64,000 nt of DNA from CAILZL01 sp963748005 (GCA_963748005.1 CAVVHH010000002.1:3348001-3412000), one strand, 5' to 3'. Shown: positions 35,229-44,427, numbered from the stretch's first letter. Translations and numbers: made by a program. Notes: a model not told the origin generated them from the sequence alone.

Positions 35229-36050
35229 ATGAAAAAATTTTACAAATTCATAACTGTGGGCATGTTTAATCTGCTGGCGTTTCTGCCGGCAACTGCTTTC
35301 TCACAGCAGGTGATTACGCAAACATTCACCAGCACCGGAACCTTTATCGTACCCGCAGGTGTGACCAGGGTGAACGTGCAGGCATGGGGCGCCGGTGGTG
35401 GCGGGGGTGGAGCCGACAGTTTCAAGGCCAAGAACAGGGCCGGTGGTGGTGGCGCCGGTGGTTCATTCACAGCCGCTTCAAATGTCGCCGTTGTTCCAGG
35501 CGCAAACATAATCGTTACTGTCGGCGCCGGTGGTGTCGGTGGAAAAGGTGGACAGGCCAAAACCAATGGCGGTACTGGTGGTACATCTACATTCGGATCG
35601 GACGTTCCTGTTGCAGCGGTTGGTGGTGCGGGTGGTGAGTTCGGAGCCGGCAAGAATGAAACAGGCGCGGGAGGCGCGGTTACAACCGGCGTCACGTTTA
35701 ACGGTGGAGCAGGAGCAGAAGCGCCGCCCGGTGGCGGCGATGGAATAAATGCTACCGGCAGTGGTGCCGGTGGTGGATCAGGTGGGCCGACTGGGTCAGG
35801 CGGGAGCGCCTCAGGAATCACCGCTGGCACAGCTGGTGCCGGTGGTGGTGGCGCCGGAGCCGCAGGACTAACTGGACTTGCACCAGGGACTTCGGGAGCT
35901 GGAAATTCCGCCACCGAAGTGGGCGGAGGCGGTAGCGGTGGATGGGACAATCTGGCCGACAACAACGCAGGCGATGGCGCCATAGGTGGCAACGGATTCA
36001 GGGGTCAGGTTGTTGTCAGCTACACGTTATCGGGGCCCAAGAGAAAATAG
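35229..36050 (+). CDS. Secreted glycine-rich protein
   Basis: The 273-residue protein has a signal peptide (FITVGMFNLLAFLPATAFSQ), then a beta-strand opening QTFTSTGTFIVPAGVTRVNVQAWGAGGGG, and about 200 residues of glycine-rich, low-complexity sequence with GGxG and GAGG runs. It ends GGNGFRGQVVVSYTL. This arrangement is found in glycine-rich-domain surface proteins of many bacteria; function is generally unknown, with adhesion or matrix roles guessed. The ATG at 35229 has GGAGAG upstream and opens a clean signal peptide; the frame extends further back without one. An esterase gene follows after 72 bases. Confidence 0.75.
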   Translation: MKKFYKFITVGMFNLLAFLPATAFSQQVITQTFTSTGTFIVPAGVTRVNVQAWGAGGGGGGADSFKAKNRAGGGGAGGSFTAASNVAVVPGANIIVTVGAGGVGGKGGQAKTNGGTGGTSTFGSDVPVAAVGGAGGEFGAGKNETGAGGAVTTGVTFNGGAGAEAPPGGGDGINATGSGAGGGSGGPTGSGGSASGITAGTAGAGGGGAGAAGLTGLAPGTSGAGNSATEVGGGGSGGWDNLADNNAGDGAIGGNGFRGQVVVSYTLSGPKRK

Positions 36051-36122
36051 GTCGATGTCTCAGGCAACGAAAATTGCAATATCCATTTCAAACTTTATCA
36101 ACATTAGTTCGGGGATTTTCAG

Positions 36123-37250
36123 ATGAAGAATTGGATGACGCTGGCGTTCACGGGAATACTTGCTGCAACTCAGGTGCATGCTCAGCAGCCAAAGTTGAAT
36201 GCGAACCAGCCAATGGTCGCGCCCTTGGTATCGCCGCAAATCCAGACAGACAGCACCGTTACGTTCCGGATTTCGGCTCCCACCGCTCCTGCAGTCCAGC
36301 TGCATTTTGACAACCAGAACTACCCGATGACCAAGGACGGGAACGGCGTCTGGAGCACAACTGTCGGCCCGTTAGCTCCCGAGGTCTACGAATATTCCTA
36401 CGAGATAGGCGGCGCACGGGTGAACAATGCCCAAGTAGAAGTGCCGGGAAATCCGGCGCCTTACGATGTAGTCCAGGACGTACCGCACGGCACCGTTTCG
36501 CTGGTGGCCTATTTTTCCAAGGTCCAGAACCGTCGGCGCAATCTGCGGGTTTATCTTCCGCCGCAGTATTACACCGAGCCCAATCGCAAGTTTCCGGTGC
36601 TGTATCTGTACAACGGCGGGGACGAAATTGGCTGGACGACTTCGGGTCGCGCCAACGTTGTTCTGGACAACTACATCGCCGCGAACAAGGCCGCGCCAAT
36701 GGTCATTGTTATGCCCAATAACAACATCAACGACGGTACCGGGAAAGACGCGGTGTTCCCGGCGGCCCTCGATAACATGGCTGTAATTGAAAAAGAATTG
36801 TCCACCGACATCTTCCCGATGATCGAAAAATACTACCGCGTCTATGCCGATCGGGATCATCGCGCCATTGCCGGACTGTCTTTTGGTGGCGGCACCGCTT
36901 TCGGTGTCGGCACACGACATCTAGACTGGTTTGCGTATATAGGTGAGTTCGGCACCGGGCTGTTCGGCGGCGCGGATACACCGCCTCCTGGTCACACCAA
37001 TTACGCTGCCTTCGAACCGGACAATATTGCGCCGGGCATGGTCAACAAGCTGATGAATCCGGCTACCAAACCCAAGGTGTTGTACATGTCAGTGGGCGAT
37101 CGTGACCCGCGCGCACCTCATCAGAAAAAGGCTTACGAGGATTTCAAGAAGGCTGGCGTAGATGTGAGCTTCCGGACATTTCCGGGTGGGCATGAAACCA
37201 AGGTGTTCCGTCCATCGATGGCCGAGTTTGTAACGCTGATCTTCAAATAG
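36123..37250 (+). CDS. Exported esterase, enterochelin/feruloyl-esterase type (1)
   Basis: The 375-residue protein has a signal peptide ending near AATQVHAQQ. An N-terminal E-set/CBM48-like sheet (~40-125) includes VTFRISAPTAPAVQLHF and GVWSTTVGPLAPEVYEYSYEI. An alpha/beta-hydrolase domain follows, with nucleophile Ser253 in AGLSFGGG and a C-terminal FPGGHET supplying the likely catalytic histidine. This layout is typical of Fes-like and feruloyl-type esterases acting on phenolic or sugar esters. Given gallate dioxygenase in the window, release of phenolic acids from esters is an attractive but unproven role. A clear paralogue lies at 41662. A B3-like metallo-hydrolase follows after 71 bases. 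Confidence 0.88.
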   Translation: MKNWMTLAFTGILAATQVHAQQPKLNANQPMVAPLVSPQIQTDSTVTFRISAPTAPAVQLHFDNQNYPMTKDGNGVWSTTVGPLAPEVYEYSYEIGGARVNNAQVEVPGNPAPYDVVQDVPHGTVSLVAYFSKVQNRRRNLRVYLPPQYYTEPNRKFPVLYLYNGGDEIGWTTSGRANVVLDNYIAANKAAPMVIVMPNNNINDGTGKDAVFPAALDNMAVIEKELSTDIFPMIEKYYRVYADRDHRAIAGLSFGGGTAFGVGTRHLDWFAYIGEFGTGLFGGADTPPPGHTNYAAFEPDNIAPGMVNKLMNPATKPKVLYMSVGDRDPRAPHQKKAYEDFKKAGVDVSFRTFPGGHETKVFRPSMAEFVTLIFK

Positions 37251-37321
37251 TTATCTGCATGGTCGGCGACAAGTCAGCGACCCACAAAGCCAATGAGTGA
37301 TGAGACGAGCAGGGGATATAC

Positions 37322-38233
37322 ATGAATTTTAGAAATGTCATTTCGGGATTGGCGATACTGCCGTGCATCTTGATTGGCGCATTCACGGCGGTGCCCACCT
37401 ACGCTGCGACAACACAGGCGGACGAGCCGCAGCATCAGCCATTCCGGATTGCGGGCAATCTCTACTACGTGGGATCGACCGGACACGGGGCCTACCTTCT
37501 CACGACTCCGCAGGGATCGATTCTGATCAATAGCAACTATCCCGATTCACCGCCGTTGATCAGGCAGAGTGTTGAGAAGCTCGGGTTCAAGTGGGCGGAT
37601 ATCAAGATTCTGCTCATCAGCCATGCGCACATCGATCATGACGGTGGCAGCGCGCAGATCGTCAAGGAGACTGGCGCAAAGTATGCGGTGATGCAGGCCG
37701 ATGTGGATGTGGTCGAGACCGGTGGCAAGACGGACTACCACTACGGTGACGACACCAATCAATACTATCCGCCGGCCAAGGTGGATCGCGTTCTGCACGA
37801 TGGCGACACGGTGCAGCTGGGCGGCACGACACTCACGGCCCATCTGACAGCGGGACACACCAAGGGAACCACCACCTGGACCTTCGACGAAACTGAAGGC
37901 GGTCGTTTGCTGCATGTCGTGATCATGGGCGGCCCGACCCTGAACAGAGGCATGAAGATGCTCGATAATCCCAAGTATCCAGACCTGGTAGCCGATTACA
38001 AGAATGGCTTCGCCGTGTTGCAGGCGTTGCCGTGTGACATTCCGCTGGGCCCGCATGATTGGTATTTCGGTCTGGGCGAGAAGTACAAGCGATTCATGGC
38101 TGGCGACAAGAATGCTTTCATTGATCCAGACGGATACAAGGCATTCGTCGAAAAATCACAACAGGGTTTCGAGGCGCAACTGCAGAAGCAGAAGGCTGCA
38201 GCGCAAAATTCGGCCAAACCGTCCGGGAACTGA
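37322..38233 (+). CDS. Subclass B3-like metallo-beta-lactamase
   Basis: The 303-residue protein has a signal peptide ending near VPTYAA and the complete B3-type zinc set: His101, His103, Asp105 and His106 in SHAHIDHDGG, His179 in TAGHTKGTTTW, and His245 in LGPHDWYFG. Its spacing and overall length fit subclass B3 enzymes. It is expected in the periplasm. Many environmental B3-like proteins hydrolyse beta-lactams weakly or not at all, so resistance cannot be assumed. It follows the esterase on the same strand and may be co-transcribed. The C-terminal tail (LQKQKAAAQNSAKPSGN) is longer and more basic than usual. Confidence 0.87.
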   Translation: MNFRNVISGLAILPCILIGAFTAVPTYAATTQADEPQHQPFRIAGNLYYVGSTGHGAYLLTTPQGSILINSNYPDSPPLIRQSVEKLGFKWADIKILLISHAHIDHDGGSAQIVKETGAKYAVMQADVDVVETGGKTDYHYGDDTNQYYPPAKVDRVLHDGDTVQLGGTTLTAHLTAGHTKGTTTWTFDETEGGRLLHVVIMGGPTLNRGMKMLDNPKYPDLVADYKNGFAVLQALPCDIPLGPHDWYFGLGEKYKRFMAGDKNAFIDPDGYKAFVEKSQQGFEAQLQKQKAAAQNSAKPSGN

Positions 38234-38444
38234 AGACGCGGCGATTCATGGCTTCAAATAGCCACGGAGCCGCGCTTCTGGAAGCCAGTGTAACCACGGC
38301 GAGAAAAGCGCAATTTATTTGCTTGTTAATCCCCTTGAGATGGACACATGATCGTAAATATTCGCGGATGGAAGGCCGCTTTTGATCGAGACACGCTGGT
38401 TGCGAGGGGTGTAGCATGCTGTGCAACTCTAGCTGTTACGGTTC

Positions 38445-38786
38445 ATGAAGCCTGGTATCAAGGGTGAACGCAGTGCGGCGGAAATTGTTGTTTCGCCGGA
38501 CGGTCGTTTTCTCTGTGTGTCCAATCGCGCTGCCAGCAGCTTGCTGGTTTACGCGGTGAACAAGGCGAGCGGGAAAATAGCCCGGCTTCAGGAAATTGGT
38601 TGTGGCGGCGAAAGTCCCCGCAGTTTCGCAATTGATCAAAGCGGGCGCTGGATGATCATGGCCAATCGTACTTCGCGCATGCTTGCTGTCTTTGAGATTG
38701 ACCAGACAACTGGCACGCTCACTGCCGCCGGTCAACCGCTACATGTCGATCTGGATCCAGTTGCCTTCGCCTTCCATCGTCGCTGA
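38445..38786 (+). pseudogene. C-terminal relic of a beta-propeller lactonase (A)
   Basis: The 113-codon frame encodes only the last blades of a lactonase: SAAEIVVSPDGRFLCVSNRAASSLLVYAVN, GGESPRSFAIDQSGRWMIMANR and the family end DLDPVAFAF. A complete lactonase would need about 250 more residues upstream, and these are absent. It is a truncated gene related to the intact lactonase at 18626. The preceding gap (38234-38444) contains only a 39-codon frame with no recognisable product. Confidence 0.75.
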
Positions 38787-38951
38787 TGGTTGGCAATGCT
38801 CTGTAGTTGAGTCATCGAAGGTCTTGTCACCTTGTAGCAGCCATCTCCATCGTCTTGTCGCGAAGCAAATCCATGTATTCATGCGAGAGAGGGGTTTGAT
38901 TTGTTACTGAACTTCGTCAGGAATTCACATGCTGATTTCAGGAGCTGGAAC

Positions 38952-39569
38952 ATGAAGCGATGCTTGTTTGCACTCACACTGTTGTCACTTGCTGCCACTG
39001 CACAGCAGGCGACTAATCCTGGTCTGCTGGTTCGCAATGGTCCGCCCTGGGATCCCGCGGCGCCGCGCCTGTTCACTTCAGCGAAAGACATCGAAGAGCA
39101 CCTCGCCAAGGCGGACGCTTCAGTGCAGGCAGGCAAGGTGTACAACGGTGGCCCGCTCCTGATGCAGGGTAATTACCGCATCCAGATGGAGTGGCGTAAT
39201 GCCCCGCAGCTCAATATCAACCTGCATGAAACCGATGCCGAACTGTTCGTGGTCATGGAAGGCTCCGGCACCATGCTGCTGGGCGGCAAGCTGGTGAATC
39301 CGAGACGCACCCTTGGCAACGCGTGGGAGGGCCCCACACAGATTGCGGACAAGGTAGAGGGTGCGGTGGCTTACAAGATTGCCAAGGGTGACATGATCAT
39401 GATTCGGGAGAACACCCCGCACACCGTCAGTGAGGTCAATGGCAAGCTGGTGGTATGGGCGCTGCACCTGCCACGCCCGGCGGCCAGGGAGCCTGGTTCG
39501 CCTGCGTGGGCAACTGCCACTGTTGAGCCATCAACGGCGTCTGCGCCGACGATCACGCATGCACAATGA
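38952..39569 (+). CDS. Exported cupin-domain protein
   Basis: The 205-residue product has a signal peptide (MKRCLFALTLLSLAATAQQ) and one cupin barrel at ~75-170: NINLHETDAELFVVMEGSGTMLLGGKL is the first motif and KGDMIMIRENTPHTVSEVNGKLVVWALHL the second, with metal-ligand candidates His and Glu in the first and His in the second. AGGAG precedes ATG 38952. Cupins of this sort may be small isomerases, lyases or ligand binders; the reaction is unknown. A GlcG/HbpS protein follows after 49 bases. A decayed second copy lies at 49523-49970 on the other strand. Confidence 0.82.
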   Translation: MKRCLFALTLLSLAATAQQATNPGLLVRNGPPWDPAAPRLFTSAKDIEEHLAKADASVQAGKVYNGGPLLMQGNYRIQMEWRNAPQLNINLHETDAELFVVMEGSGTMLLGGKLVNPRRTLGNAWEGPTQIADKVEGAVAYKIAKGDMIMIRENTPHTVSEVNGKLVVWALHLPRPAAREPGSPAWATATVEPSTASAPTITHAQ

Positions 39570-39618
39570 TGGTCCGATTTTGGTAATCGAAGCCCAGCTC
39601 AATTACAGGAGAATCAAG

Positions 39619-40119
39619 ATGAACAAGCTACTTAATGGTCTGTTGCTGATGTGCAGCCTGGTGCCAGCGTTCAATGCGAGCGCGGCGGACGATGGGTTGA
39701 TTACCGTCACAAAGAAGCAGTTAACACAACGGCTGGAGCTCGAAGCTGCCCAGGCGGCACTTGATTTTTGCACTGCAGCCAAAGTGCAAGCGCATGTCGT
39801 GATCGCCGATGCACGCGGCGACATGCGCTTGCTGTTGATCAGTGATGGTGGGCGAAACGACACTCTCGACGGTGCGCGCCGCAAGGCCTATACCGCAGCG
39901 AGGATGGGACGAGCCACCGCAACCATCGCAGAGCAACTTGCCGCCAACCCGAAGATGTTGACCCCTCCTGAACCCATGATGTTGTTTCTTCCGGGCGGTA
40001 TACCCATTCGGGTGGGCAACGAAGTAATCGGTTCCATCGCAGTTGGCGGTGGCGCTCCCGAACAGGATGCCAAGTGCGCACAGGCGGGTCTGGACAAGAT
40101 TCAGTACGCGCTGCACTGA
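39619..40119 (+). CDS. GlcG/HbpS-family heme-binding-type protein, exported
   Basis: The 166-residue protein has a signal peptide (LLNGLLLMCSLVPAFNASAA) and the GlcG/HbpS fold: LTQRLELEAAQAALDFCTAAKVQAHVVIADARGDMRLLLISDG, ARRKAYTAARMGRAT, and PGGIPIRVGNEVIGSIAVGGG near the C-terminus. Family members bind heme or cobalamin-like ligands or support oxidative-stress sensing; many are only known by homology. AGGAGAA precedes ATG 39619. It follows the cupin gene and probably shares its transcript. Confidence 0.85.
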   Translation: MNKLLNGLLLMCSLVPAFNASAADDGLITVTKKQLTQRLELEAAQAALDFCTAAKVQAHVVIADARGDMRLLLISDGGRNDTLDGARRKAYTAARMGRATATIAEQLAANPKMLTPPEPMMLFLPGGIPIRVGNEVIGSIAVGGGAPEQDAKCAQAGLDKIQYALH

Positions 40120-40181
40120 TCCTTTGCCCATTGGTGTTTCATACCCCTGCGCAAAGTACAACCAAGTAGGCCGGAGAGTCG

Positions 40182-40209
40182 GGTGAGGGTGACTTGCCGT
40201 CCCCTCACC
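40182..40209. terminator. Convergent hairpin
   Basis: GGTGAGGG and CCCTCACC form an 8-bp perfect stem with a 12-base loop between two convergent genes (ends at 40119 and 40228). No T-run is present. Confidence 0.45.
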
Positions 40210-40227
40210 AGCAGAAGCACAGACCTT

Positions 40228-41592
40228 TCAGAACCTTCCCGGTTTGCTCAGCCAGCCATCGATGTAGTCGAACAGAGTTTTGATCGTGTCGCCGTAATAA
40301 TTCTCCGGCAGGCCTTTGGCGACAGCGCATTCTTTGCAGGGACCGAAACCGTGGACAGCGCCTTCTACGAAGGCCAGCGTCTTGTCGGTGCTCTTCGCAT
40401 GCTCGCGCACGGTCTCGGCGATGAAAAACTCGTGCGAGCCGGTCATGCCCATCTGCAGCAGCGGCTTGGTGATACCCTCGATGCTGTTGAGCTCGATGGC
40501 GTAGCTCGAGTGATAGTCGATACCGCGCAGGGTGTCGGCGGTGAAGCCATACTCCGGCGTGGTCCTGACAGCATAGGTATTGAGAAACCGTCTTACCGTG
40601 GTCGTGATCGCGCCACGGTTAAGTGAAGGCGTCACCGACTCCATCGCGCGAGGGACGCGTACAGAGTGCACGACTTCCGTCGTCACCGATCCATCGGGAT
40701 GCAGCAACGGCCAGGCATTACGAGTGTGCGCCTGCAACCGCATATCCTGCATGTTGAGCTTGTTGGCAGTCGGATAGGCGCCGGGAATGATGAACGGCTC
40801 ATCGTCGGTGAAGCGTCCCTGACCGGTTTTGATTTTTGCCAGACGATCCTGTGCCTTGGCAATCAGCCGATTCATGCGTTCGCCTTGTCGGGCCTGGAAG
40901 CGCGCGATGAATTCATCGCTGTAGGTCGCACCCTTTGAGTTAAAACCATTCTTCGGGTTGTAGATATCGAACTCGGCAATGAGTGGTTGACCATCGTCAT
41001 CGTCGGAGATGGCCGGATCGAGGCTGAACAGTGTCGTTCCAGGCGTTCCCAGCGTCGAGTCAATCAGCATGACGCCATCTGCGGCCGGCAAGCCGGCGAG
41101 GCTGTCGGGACACTTGACGACTTTTTCCGGTCCCTGACACGCCTTGAGACCGTTCTCGGCAATGTTCTGGTAGGCAGACATCATGCCGCCACCACCGCTG
41201 TGCCCGAAGACGACCACTTTGCGCACTCCCGGATAACTGCGCAAGTACGCCACTCCCAGCTTGACGTTCAACATCAGCTTATCTTCATCGTCATCACTCA
41301 TGAAACCTGATTTCGAGGTGGATGCATTCGCGCACAGCGCACGGTAGCCACGCTTGACCAGATTGATGCAAGGATTGGACGGGCTCTGCGTCAGGTAATC
41401 GCCGTTGTTATGCATGGCCATGACAGCGATGGCGGCCTTGGGCCCCGGTTTGACGGGTTCATAGAGCAATCCGGGCACGCCCGTGGCCAGCGATACGAAG
41501 GTGCTCTTGTAAGTTTGTGTTTGCGCCATGGATGGCGAGATCACACAGAAGCTCAGCGCCACTGCAATGAGCGCGAGTGCTCTTGTCTTCAT
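40228..41592 (-). CDS. Exported alpha/beta hydrolase
   Basis: The 454-residue protein starts with a signal peptide (ALALIAVALSFCVISPSMAQ) and has an alpha/beta-hydrolase core with the nucleophile elbow VVVFGHSGGGGMMSAY, the early strand AAIAVMAMHNNGDY and a C-terminal histidine in EGAVHGFGPC. A large insert (~170-350) separates nucleophile and histidine. Cysteines near residues 74/87 and at the C-terminus (CKEC) could form disulfides in the periplasm. It resembles uncharacterised hydrolases; substrate unknown. The paralogous-esterase gene follows upstream on the same strand with 69 bases between, so the two may be one unit. Confidence 0.78.
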   Translation of the reverse strand: MKTRALALIAVALSFCVISPSMAQTQTYKSTFVSLATGVPGLLYEPVKPGPKAAIAVMAMHNNGDYLTQSPSNPCINLVKRGYRALCANASTSKSGFMSDDDEDKLMLNVKLGVAYLRSYPGVRKVVVFGHSGGGGMMSAYQNIAENGLKACQGPEKVVKCPDSLAGLPAADGVMLIDSTLGTPGTTLFSLDPAISDDDDGQPLIAEFDIYNPKNGFNSKGATYSDEFIARFQARQGERMNRLIAKAQDRLAKIKTGQGRFTDDEPFIIPGAYPTANKLNMQDMRLQAHTRNAWPLLHPDGSVTTEVVHSVRVPRAMESVTPSLNRGAITTTVRRFLNTYAVRTTPEYGFTADTLRGIDYHSSYAIELNSIEGITKPLLQMGMTGSHEFFIAETVREHAKSTDKTLAFVEGAVHGFGPCKECAVAKGLPENYYGDTIKTLFDYIDGWLSKPGRF

Positions 41593-41661
41593 GATTTGTT
41601 TCCCGTTTCTCTGGTGTGTTTGTTGAAAGTGTGGCCCCCTTGGAGGGCCATTGTTGTCCGA

Positions 41662-42777
41662 TTACTTGAAAAGCCTGAGCGCGAGGTCGATCAGCGAGTT
41701 GCGGAAAACTTTCCATTCGTGGTCGCCCGGAAACGTCTTGAAAACCGGTTCAAAGCCATGCTTCTGGAATTCCGCAAAGGCTGCTTTCTGAGACGGCGCA
41801 CGAGGATCCTCCGTACCCACTGACATGTAGAACAGCCTGGGCCTGGTCGTTGGAGCGACGAGCTTCTGATACATGCCGGGCGCGATCTGGTCCGGATTGT
41901 AGGCTCCATACCCGGGGCGGAAATCGCGCGGGCCGCCACCGAAAGCTCCGGAACCGAATTCAGCCACGTAGGCAAACTTGTCCAGATGTCGCATGCCGAG
42001 GGTGAACGCGGTGCCGCCACCGAAGGACAGACCCGCGATGGCGCGATGTTCCCGATCGTTGAGGGTACGGTAGGTCTTTTCGACGAACGGCATGATCTCG
42101 GTCAGCATCTCCTTTTCCATGATCGCCGCATTCTCCAGAGCTGGAACGGCAACGGGGCCCACGGTGTTGTTCGGCATCACGATGATCGTCGGGACGGCCT
42201 GCTTCTGTGCAATCAGGTTGTCGAAGACGACATGGACGCGCCCGATACGCGTCCAGTCGTCTTCTTCCATTCCCGCAAAGAGGTACAGCACCGGAAACCG
42301 GCGGTTGCCCTCGGTGTAGTACTCGGGCGGCACGTAGACGTACAGACCACGCCACCGGTTCTGCACTGTCGAGAAGTACGTGTGGACGGTGAAGGAACCG
42401 TGCGGCACGTTCTGAACTTCGTAGGGGCGCGGGGGCGTGCCAGGCACTTCCACCCTGTCTGTGTTGATACTGGCGCCGCCCATCAGCAACGAGTACTGGT
42501 AGATCTCCGGCTCGACCGGCCCGATAGTCGTGGTCCAGACGCCATCCGGACCCTTGGACATGGGATGTTTATTCGGGGTTGAACTCGGCTCAGGAAAAGA
42601 AACCTGAACGTCGGAGGCCGTCGGCGCAGCCAGCCGGAAGGTGATCCTGCGGTCGGGTTGCACTTCGACAGGAACGACCGGCGGCTGCATGCTGGCCGGC
42701 GCGGGTTGCGGTTGTTGTGCGTAGATCCGGGGCGTCGTCAGCACCGCAGCGATCGTCAGGACAATGCTCACCTTCAT
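41662..42777 (-). CDS. Exported esterase, enterochelin/feruloyl-esterase type (2)
   Basis: The 371-residue protein is a paralogue of the esterase at 36123. It has a signal peptide (VSIVLTIAAVLTTPRIYAQQ), an N-terminal E-set sheet with GVWTTTIGPVEPEIYQYSLLMGG, NVPHGSFTVHTYFSTVQNRWRG, the nucleophile motif AGLSFGGG and a C-terminal FPGDHEW in place of FPGGHET. AGGAG lies before ATG 42777; the longer frame to 42936 lacks a signal peptide at its start. Three operator-like cores lie 78-107 bases upstream, the strongest array in the window, so this gene is probably tightly controlled. Likely a secreted carboxylesterase on phenolic or similar esters. Confidence 0.88.
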   Translation of the reverse strand: MKVSIVLTIAAVLTTPRIYAQQPQPAPASMQPPVVPVEVQPDRRITFRLAAPTASDVQVSFPEPSSTPNKHPMSKGPDGVWTTTIGPVEPEIYQYSLLMGGASINTDRVEVPGTPPRPYEVQNVPHGSFTVHTYFSTVQNRWRGLYVYVPPEYYTEGNRRFPVLYLFAGMEEDDWTRIGRVHVVFDNLIAQKQAVPTIIVMPNNTVGPVAVPALENAAIMEKEMLTEIMPFVEKTYRTLNDREHRAIAGLSFGGGTAFTLGMRHLDKFAYVAEFGSGAFGGGPRDFRPGYGAYNPDQIAPGMYQKLVAPTTRPRLFYMSVGTEDPRAPSQKAAFAEFQKHGFEPVFKTFPGDHEWKVFRNSLIDLALRLFK

Positions 42778-42852
42778 GGGAAACTCCTGTATCGGATGAA
42801 TGGAGAAACCGAACGGATGCGTCGTCGTCTCCTGGAAAACGGCACTGCGATA

Positions 42853-42886
42853 TTGTTGACTGCTTTGTCTATAAAGTTGTCTACGA
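42853..42886. promoter_or_regulatory. Triple operator-like repeat upstream of esterase 2
   Basis: Three TTGTxxA units have cores at 42855 (GTTGAC), 42867 (GTCTAT) and 42879 (GTCTAC), each exactly 12 bp after the last. They lie just upstream of the minus-strand esterase gene. Confidence 0.65.
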
Positions 42887-43011
42887 ATAATAGAAGCCTG
42901 ACCGAGTGGAATGCAACTGCGAAAATCCCGCTTCAATAAGGAGTATTTGTTCTTTTCGGCGAGGTGGTGGGCGCGTCGATTGCAGCGCGACAGCTTCGTT
43001 TAATGTGGCCT

Positions 43012-44424
43012 TCAGTGAAGTCTTCGCCGCCTGAGCAGGTAAATGGTGACGAGAATTACGATAGCGGCGGCTGCCAGCGCTCCACCCACAAGCAGTACAG
43101 TCAGGTCAGAGTCAGTAACGCTGCCCAACCGTAATTGGCTGACACGATCCGCAGTTACCTGAGTGGCTTGCGGATTGCCGAAATGCGTCATGAGATAGTT
43201 GGACAGACTTGCAATCTGTTCGTCGTTCATCGCGTTGCTGATGACCGAGTCGGGTCCGAATGGCGGCATATAAACCGTTCCATCCGTGGTGGCGCGCTGA
43301 ACTCCATGAAGCAACGTCAGCACCAGATTGTCAGCGGTGTTGGCGCCCAACACGCTGCTGCCGATCAGGCTCGGGTAACTGTTGTGTGGAACTGCAGCCG
43401 GCAAACCCGTACCGGACAGCGCGTGGCAGGACGCACACGCGGCGACGTAAAGTGCGCGGCCATCCGGTCGATCCACATCCGCAGCACTGAAGCTCAAGCG
43501 ATCTTCATCGACATTACCATAGGCATGGCGTGACTTGATCACTCCGTTGTCGCGCACCGGCGGCTGATCTTTCAAGTAGAGCGCGATGGCTTGCAGGTCT
43601 TCCGGTGTCAGGAAGCGCAGACTGAAACTGACAACGTCCGCCATGGGCCCTGAGGCCGAGGCGCGACCCTTGAGATGGCCGGTCGAGAGATAAGTGACAA
43701 TGTCATCATTCGTCCAATCGCCAATACCACTGACCGCATCCGGCGTAATGTTGAACGCTTCCCATCCATCCACCACGCCACCACTTAAATGACGGCGCTG
43801 ACTCAGGCCGAGTAGCTGATTGCGCGGCGTGTGGCATTCATTGCAGTGTCCCAGCGCTTCAGCAAGATAGTGGCCGCGATTGTAGGCCGCACTGCGTGCG
43901 GGATCGGGAGTGAACCGCCCTTCGTTGAAGTTCAACAGGTTCCATACCCACATCAGCGAGCGGATGTTGTATGGAAACTTCATCGCATTGGGTGTGTTGG
44001 TACGCTTTACGGCTGGCAGCGAGAACAGATACGCCTTGATGGCGAGCGCATCAACGTCGCTGATACGCGTGAACTGGGTGTAGGGAAACGCGGGGTATAG
44101 ATGTTCGCCATCTTTGCCCATGCCTTGGTGCAGTGCGCGCAGGAAATCACGATCCGACCAGCTACCAATGCCGGTCTCAACATCAGGCGTGATGTTGGGT
44201 GAATAGATCGTGCCGAAGGGTGTCTTGAAAACATTGCCACCCGAAAATGGCAACTGACCAGGCAAGGTATGACAGGCGACGCAATCCGCTGCTGTTGCCA
44301 GATACTTACCGCGAATCAATGTCTCCTCATCAGGTTCGGATGTACGGGCTGATTGCGCACCCGCCGCAGCAGTCAGCATCAACAGCAGCGCTGCAGGAAA
44401 AAGTTTTTGGAGCAGCGTGGTCAT
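43012..44424 (-). CDS. Tri-heme c-type cytochrome subunit of a GMC dehydrogenase
   Basis: The 470-residue protein has a signal peptide and three heme c attachment sites: CVACH (~48), CNECH (~195) and CASCH (~335). A C-terminal membrane helix (VLLVGGALAAAAIVILVTIYLL) with a basic tail anchors it. It matches the cytochrome subunit of gluconate-2-dehydrogenase/alcohol-dehydrogenase-type membrane complexes, passing electrons from the flavoprotein to quinone. It starts three bases after the flavoprotein stop, and the small Tat subunit precedes that, giving the complete three-subunit operon in order 46589 to 43012. Confidence 0.9.
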   Translation of the reverse strand: MTTLLQKLFPAALLLMLTAAAGAQSARTSEPDEETLIRGKYLATAADCVACHTLPGQLPFSGGNVFKTPFGTIYSPNITPDVETGIGSWSDRDFLRALHQGMGKDGEHLYPAFPYTQFTRISDVDALAIKAYLFSLPAVKRTNTPNAMKFPYNIRSLMWVWNLLNFNEGRFTPDPARSAAYNRGHYLAEALGHCNECHTPRNQLLGLSQRRHLSGGVVDGWEAFNITPDAVSGIGDWTNDDIVTYLSTGHLKGRASASGPMADVVSFSLRFLTPEDLQAIALYLKDQPPVRDNGVIKSRHAYGNVDEDRLSFSAADVDRPDGRALYVAACASCHALSGTGLPAAVPHNSYPSLIGSSVLGANTADNLVLTLLHGVQRATTDGTVYMPPFGPDSVISNAMNDEQIASLSNYLMTHFGNPQATQVTADRVSQLRLGSVTDSDLTVLLVGGALAAAAIVILVTIYLLRRRRLH

Positions 44425-44427
44425 TAC

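Noticed and set aside
35240..35992. Proline-rich minus-strand frame
   Set aside because: It is the complement of glycine codons in the glycine-rich protein.
38348..38467. 39-codon frame before lactonase relic A
   Set aside because: No recognisable product and no clear ribosome site; probably chance.
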